The position numbers were made by a program, and so were the translations under genes. The notes beneath the pieces are model-generated. The model had not been told where the DNA came from and searched no databases. It saw only the letters and a list, made by a program, of their open reading frames with translations. From UBA7378 sp049611805 (GTDB lineage: Bacteria > Pseudomonadota > Alphaproteobacteria > RS24), in the NCBI GenBank assembly GCA_049611805.1, contig JBMZAX010000003.1:1-64000 (forward strand): a DNA stretch of 64,000 nt. The letters are read 5' to 3'. Of this stretch, positions 60,728-64,000 are shown piece by piece (position 1 is the stretch's first letter; each line of letters begins with the position of its first letter).

Positions 60728-61363
60728 ATGTGTGCCAATATTGTTCGTCGCGGTTTGATGCTGGTGCTGTCCTCGCCATCGGGGGCGGGAAAGACAACGC
60801 TGTCGCGCGGGCTTCTGGCGAGCGATGACGCGGTGACCATGTCGGTTTCCATGACCACGCGTCCGCCGCGCCCCGGCGAGGTGGACGGCGAAGATTATAT
60901 TTTTGTCGACCCCCAGCAATTCGGCGAAATGCGCAATCGCGGCGAGTTGCTCGAATTTGCCAAGGTTTTCGACAATTATTACGGCACGCCCAAAGCGCCG
61001 GTCGAGGCGGCATTGTCGGCCGGGCGTGATGTGCTGTTCGACATTGACTGGCAGGGCACCCAGCAATTGCAGGAAGCCGCGGCTGATGATCTGGTGCGCG
61101 TGTTCATATTGCCGCCCACGGCCGCCGAACTGGAGCGACGCTTGAGGTCGCGCGCGCAAGACAGTGCCGAAGTGGTGAGCGCACGCATGGCGCAGGCGTC
61201 TGACGAAATAAGCCATTACGCCGAATATGAATATATTGTGGTCAATCACGACGCCGAGGAAAGCCTTGAGCAAATCAGAGCCATTTTGATGGCCGAACGC
61301 CTCAAAAGGGCGCGCCAGACGGGTCTTTCAGACTTTGTTCACGGCCTGCGCGCGGCGCTTTAA
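60728..61363 (+). CDS. gmk: Guanylate kinase
   Basis: 211 residues. It phosphorylates GMP to GDP. The P-loop is SSPSGAGKTT (about 15-24), followed by SVSMTTRPPRPGEVDGEDYIFV, the GMP-binding core. GGAG eight bases before the ATG sets the start. It follows mltG by 50 bp; the yicC gene often found between them in Alphaproteobacteria is absent. Confidence 0.97.
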   Translation: MCANIVRRGLMLVLSSPSGAGKTTLSRGLLASDDAVTMSVSMTTRPPRPGEVDGEDYIFVDPQQFGEMRNRGELLEFAKVFDNYYGTPKAPVEAALSAGRDVLFDIDWQGTQQLQEAAADDLVRVFILPPTAAELERRLRSRAQDSAEVVSARMAQASDEISHYAEYEYIVVNHDAEESLEQIRAILMAERLKRARQTGLSDFVHGLRAAL

Positions 61364-61375
61364 CCGCGCCTGCAC

Positions 61376-62425
61376 TCAATCATTGGTCAGCACCACCCGA
61401 CCGATAATGCGCCCTTCGCGCAAATCATCCAGCGTGTCGCTGGCGGCGCTCATGTCGCGAAACTCGATCGGAATGGGGTTGATATTGCCGGCTTTGACAA
61501 TTTTCAGCATTTCCTTGGTGTCTTCCAGTGAGCCGGTCATTGAGCCGCCGATCGAAATGGCGCGGAACGGGAAAAACGGTATCGGCATGGAAAATGCGCC
61601 GCCAAACAGCCCGACAATTTTTACTTCACCGCCCCGGCGCAACGAACCGCTGGCAAAATTCAACGAGCCCTCGGCGCCGACAAAATCAACCGCGGCGGGA
61701 ACTCCGCCATTGGTGTCGGCAAGCAATTGCTTCACGGCAGCTGCGTCTTTCGGATTATAGGCGGCGGCTGCGCCGGCGCCCATGGCGGCCTGCAATTTGT
61801 TTTCATCGAGATCTGCCACAAGCGGCGGTTTTTCAAACATTTGCAGCGCGAATTGCAACGCCATCATGCCCACACCGCCAAGGCCGACAATCAGAATCTG
61901 GTCGTCTGCCGCAACGGGTTTCAGATGTTTCAGCGCGCTATAGGCGGTAATGCCCGAACACATATAGGTGCTGGCAAGTCCGGGTTCGATGGCCCCGGCG
62001 TCGAGGCAGTATTTTTCGTCCGGCACCAGGCAATGCGAGGAAAAGCCGCCGGGAAGATTGACGCCCAGAGCGCGCCCATTGCAATAATGTTCTTCGCCCC
62101 GGTCGCATGACGGGCAATCGCCACAGCCAATCCACGGGTAAACGACCGTGCGGGCACCGACTTGCATGTTCTTCACATCCGGCCCCACGGCGATGACCGT
62201 GCCTTCAATCTCATGTCCGAGGGTAAACGGGGTCTGGCGCGCGCCGCGCACATCAAGCTTTTCGCCGCCGCCCATGTCGAAATGCCCGTCGTGGAAATGC
62301 ACATCCGAATGGCACACCCCGCAATGGGTTATTTCCACAAGCACTTCGCCTCCGGTCGGAACAGGTGTTTCGCTTTCGACCGGCTGCAAGGGTTGGCCGT
62401 AATCTGTAATTGACTGACTTTTCAT
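61376..62425 (-). CDS. Zinc-dependent alcohol dehydrogenase
   Basis: 349-residue medium-chain dehydrogenase. Catalytic zinc site: C in GVCHSDVHFHDG and His-Glu in LGHEIEG. Structural zinc site: four Cys in CGDCPSCDRGEEHYC. The cofactor motif is GLGGVGMMAL. It oxidises an alcohol or reduces an aldehyde; the substrate is unknown. It converges on gmk and lies just downstream of rsmA on the minus strand. Confidence 0.92.
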   Translation of the reverse strand: MKSQSITDYGQPLQPVESETPVPTGGEVLVEITHCGVCHSDVHFHDGHFDMGGGEKLDVRGARQTPFTLGHEIEGTVIAVGPDVKNMQVGARTVVYPWIGCGDCPSCDRGEEHYCNGRALGVNLPGGFSSHCLVPDEKYCLDAGAIEPGLASTYMCSGITAYSALKHLKPVAADDQILIVGLGGVGMMALQFALQMFEKPPLVADLDENKLQAAMGAGAAAAYNPKDAAAVKQLLADTNGGVPAAVDFVGAEGSLNFASGSLRRGGEVKIVGLFGGAFSMPIPFFPFRAISIGGSMTGSLEDTKEMLKIVKAGNINPIPIEFRDMSAASDTLDDLREGRIIGRVVLTND

Positions 62426-62435
62426 TGTTTCCCTC

Positions 62436-63311
62436 TTAATGTTTCCCGCGTTTTTGCTGGTTCTGTTCGTTTATCAACCGTGCCAGCGTGCAAAACTCGT
62501 GAATTTCCAACTGCTCGGCGCGTTTGGTTTCTGCAATATCGGCCGCGGCAAGAATGTCACTTGGCGACGAGCATATCTTTTTCAGGCTGGCACGCAACAT
62601 TTTCCGTCGCTGCCCGAAGGCGGCGGCTGTCACTTGCGACAGCATTTGCGGGGCCGCAGGCGCCAGCGGGTGGTCGCGCGGTTTCACATGCACAATGCTT
62701 GATGTGACATTGGGCGGCGGCACAAATACCTGCCGGTCAACATCGAATAAAATGCGCGCCTGCGTGAGCCAGCCGGTCAGAACCGACAGACGCCCGAAAT
62801 CAGCCGACCCCGGCGCGGCGACAATGCGCCGGGCAACTTCCTTTTGAAACATGCATGTCATGGACAAAAAGCGCGGTGCCCACGCCCCCTCGCGCCAGCT
62901 GTTTTCCAGCCAGCCGGTGAAAAGCGGGGTGGCGATATTGTAGGGCAGATTTGAAATAATGCGATACGGCTCAGTCGTCAGGCTGTCGGGAGATATTTGC
63001 AAAGCATCGCCCTGCACAATTTCCAGCCGGTCGGGATAGGCTGCTTTAATGTCTTCAAGGGCGGGCAGAAACCGCGCATCGGCTTCAATGACGATGACTT
63101 TGCGTGCCCCGCTCATCAGCAATCCGCGCGTCAGGCCGCCGGGCCCCGGGCCAATTTCAATGACGGTGCAGTCGGACAGGTCGCCGCCCGCGCGCGCAAT
63201 GCGCCGGGTCAGGTTCAAATCCAGAATGAAATTCTGGCCGAATTTCCGCTCGGCCCGCAAATTATGGGTGGCGATAACTTCACGCAGGGGCGGCAATGCG
63301 TCGTCAGGCAT
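62436..63311 (-). CDS. rsmA: 16S rRNA dimethyladenosine transferase KsgA/RsmA
   Basis: 291 residues. It dimethylates A1518 and A1519 of 16S rRNA. KFGQNFILD, the SAM motif EIGPGPGGLT and the catalytic NLPYNIATPL are present. A short basic C-terminus follows. Only nine bases separate it from the surA stop; the pdxA gene that usually sits between them is missing. It is likely co-transcribed from the surA side. Confidence 0.96.
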   Translation of the reverse strand: MPDDALPPLREVIATHNLRAERKFGQNFILDLNLTRRIARAGGDLSDCTVIEIGPGPGGLTRGLLMSGARKVIVIEADARFLPALEDIKAAYPDRLEIVQGDALQISPDSLTTEPYRIISNLPYNIATPLFTGWLENSWREGAWAPRFLSMTCMFQKEVARRIVAAPGSADFGRLSVLTGWLTQARILFDVDRQVFVPPPNVTSSIVHVKPRDHPLAPAAPQMLSQVTAAAFGQRRKMLRASLKKICSSPSDILAAADIAETKRAEQLEIHEFCTLARLINEQNQQKRGKH

Positions 63312-63320
63312 GCAAGCGCC

Positions 63321-64000
63321 TCAACGATACTCCACGACAGCGTCGCGCCGCAGGTCGCGCAAATGTCGGCGCGCACTCATTGACAGGCGCTGGGAAAAAA
63401 TATTGTCGCTGATATCCTTGCGCGAAACCTGAATGCCCTGATCGTCCTTGCGGTCGCAAACCACATAGACATTTGTGCCCTTGGCGGTGTCATTTGCCGG
63501 TTGCGGCGGGGCGAGCTGGCCGGCTTCGAGATTGATCACGGATTTGTGCAGCTCTGCGGGCAATTGGCCAAGCGGTTGCAGGCCGGAGCGCACAACTTTC
63601 GCCGACATATTTTCAGCGCGCTCATTTGCGGCTTTGCAAGTGCGGAAATTCTCGACAAATTCTTTAATGTCTTCAGCACTTGTTGCTGCCGAAAAAGTGA
63701 CCGTCATAATATCGAATTGATTGTTCAAAGCATTGCGGGCGCGGCCCTCTTCGCGGTTTTGCACGAGCAGAATGTAAAATCCGGCATTGGTCGCAATCGG
63801 TGTCGATATTTGTCCCGGTTCCATTTTGGTCAGAACCGCGCCCAGCGCCGGGTCCAATTGTTCGAGTGTCACCCACCCCAATTGTCCGCCGCGCGCGGCT
63901 GTTGGCGACACGCTGAACTGGCGCGCCACGGCACCGAAATCAACCCCATTGCGCAACTGGGTGACAATTTCCTGCGATATGCGCGCAACCCTTTGCTGGT
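63321..64000 (-). CDS. surA: SurA-like periplasmic peptidyl-prolyl isomerase, C-terminal part (cut by window edge)
   Basis: About 226 residues up to the window edge. The frame continues through 64000 with no start (QQRVARISQEIVTQLRNGVDF). It contains a PpiC/rotamase domain (FGAVARQFSVSPTAARGGQLGWV; GQISTPIATNAGFYILLVQ) and a second partial rotamase-like region after it. SurA escorts outer-membrane proteins to BamA. The assignment to surA rather than a generic PpiC protein rests on its position beside rsmA and on the two-domain pattern. Confidence 0.83.
   Translation of the reverse strand, partial: QQRVARISQEIVTQLRNGVDFGAVARQFSVSPTAARGGQLGWVTLEQLDPALGAVLTKMEPGQISTPIATNAGFYILLVQNREEGRARNALNNQFDIMTVTFSAATSAEDIKEFVENFRTCKAANERAENMSAKVVRSGLQPLGQLPAELHKSVINLEAGQLAPPQPANDTAKGTNVYVVCDRKDDQGIQVSRKDISDNIFSQRLSMSARRHLRDLRRDAVVEYR

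Overview
The window is a contiguous piece of an alphaproteobacterial chromosome, moderately GC-rich and densely packed, with many ATGA or TGATG stop/start overlaps. The lineage call rests on gene order: rpsF-rpsR-DUF2232-rplI-dnaB-alr-mlaE-mlaF-radA-cvpA-purF, guaB-rsmB-guaA, a YfgM-like gene with bamB and der, and fabD-fabG-acpP-fabF-mltG-gmk are all arrangements known from Alphaproteobacteria. I cannot name the genus. A free-living aerobic heterotroph, perhaps marine, fits the gene content. I see no insertion sequence, prophage, CRISPR array or rRNA; there is one tRNA (Thr-TGT).

Layout. 1-8 kb: the start of nadK, glycerol kinase, a class II aldolase, cytochrome c' meeting a cytochrome b561 stop to stop, a CxCC-type G3E GTPase, a YtcJ-like amidohydrolase, and an AT-richer orphan GAF-HlyD adaptor gene. 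8-23 kb is an accessory metabolic region: FATP-type acyl-CoA synthetase, serine-hydrolase esterase, secreted protein, DFR-like reductase, enoyl-CoA hydratase, acyl-CoA dehydrogenase, a tandem DsbA-fold protein and a single-chain fusion of an HSL-type hydrolase with a Baeyer-Villiger monooxygenase. Inside it lies a three-gene ABC/FtsX-DUF3299 operon whose permease carries a 25-histidine tandem repeat. 23-28 kb: MATE exporter, tRNA-Thr, and a minus-strand lipid-enzyme group (ceramidase family, PhyH-type dioxygenase, small membrane protein, desaturase).

28-45 kb is mostly core: ppx/gppA-rlmE, guaB-rsmB-TPR-guaA, a TrpB2-type synthase, two GST-like genes, DUF3147 and DM13 proteins, an SDR, panB, a YfgM-like gene, bamB and der. 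45-56 kb (minus strand) runs from rpsF to purF plus an SDR: ribosomal proteins, replicative helicase, alanine racemase, Mla lipid transport, RadA, CvpA and PurF. 56-61 kb (plus strand) is the fatty-acid synthesis cluster with mltG and gmk. 61-64 kb (minus strand) is a zinc alcohol dehydrogenase, rsmA and the 3' part of surA, with pdxA missing from its usual place between them.

The observations I rate highest are the His-rich ABC permease operon (13780-16465), the hydrolase-BVMO fusion with an Asn in place of the fingerprint His (20099-22627), the in-frame 21-bp triplication across the rpsR stop codon (55328-55390), the 14-bp triplication just upstream of bamB (42157-42198), and the orphan GAF-HlyD gene (6672-7985).
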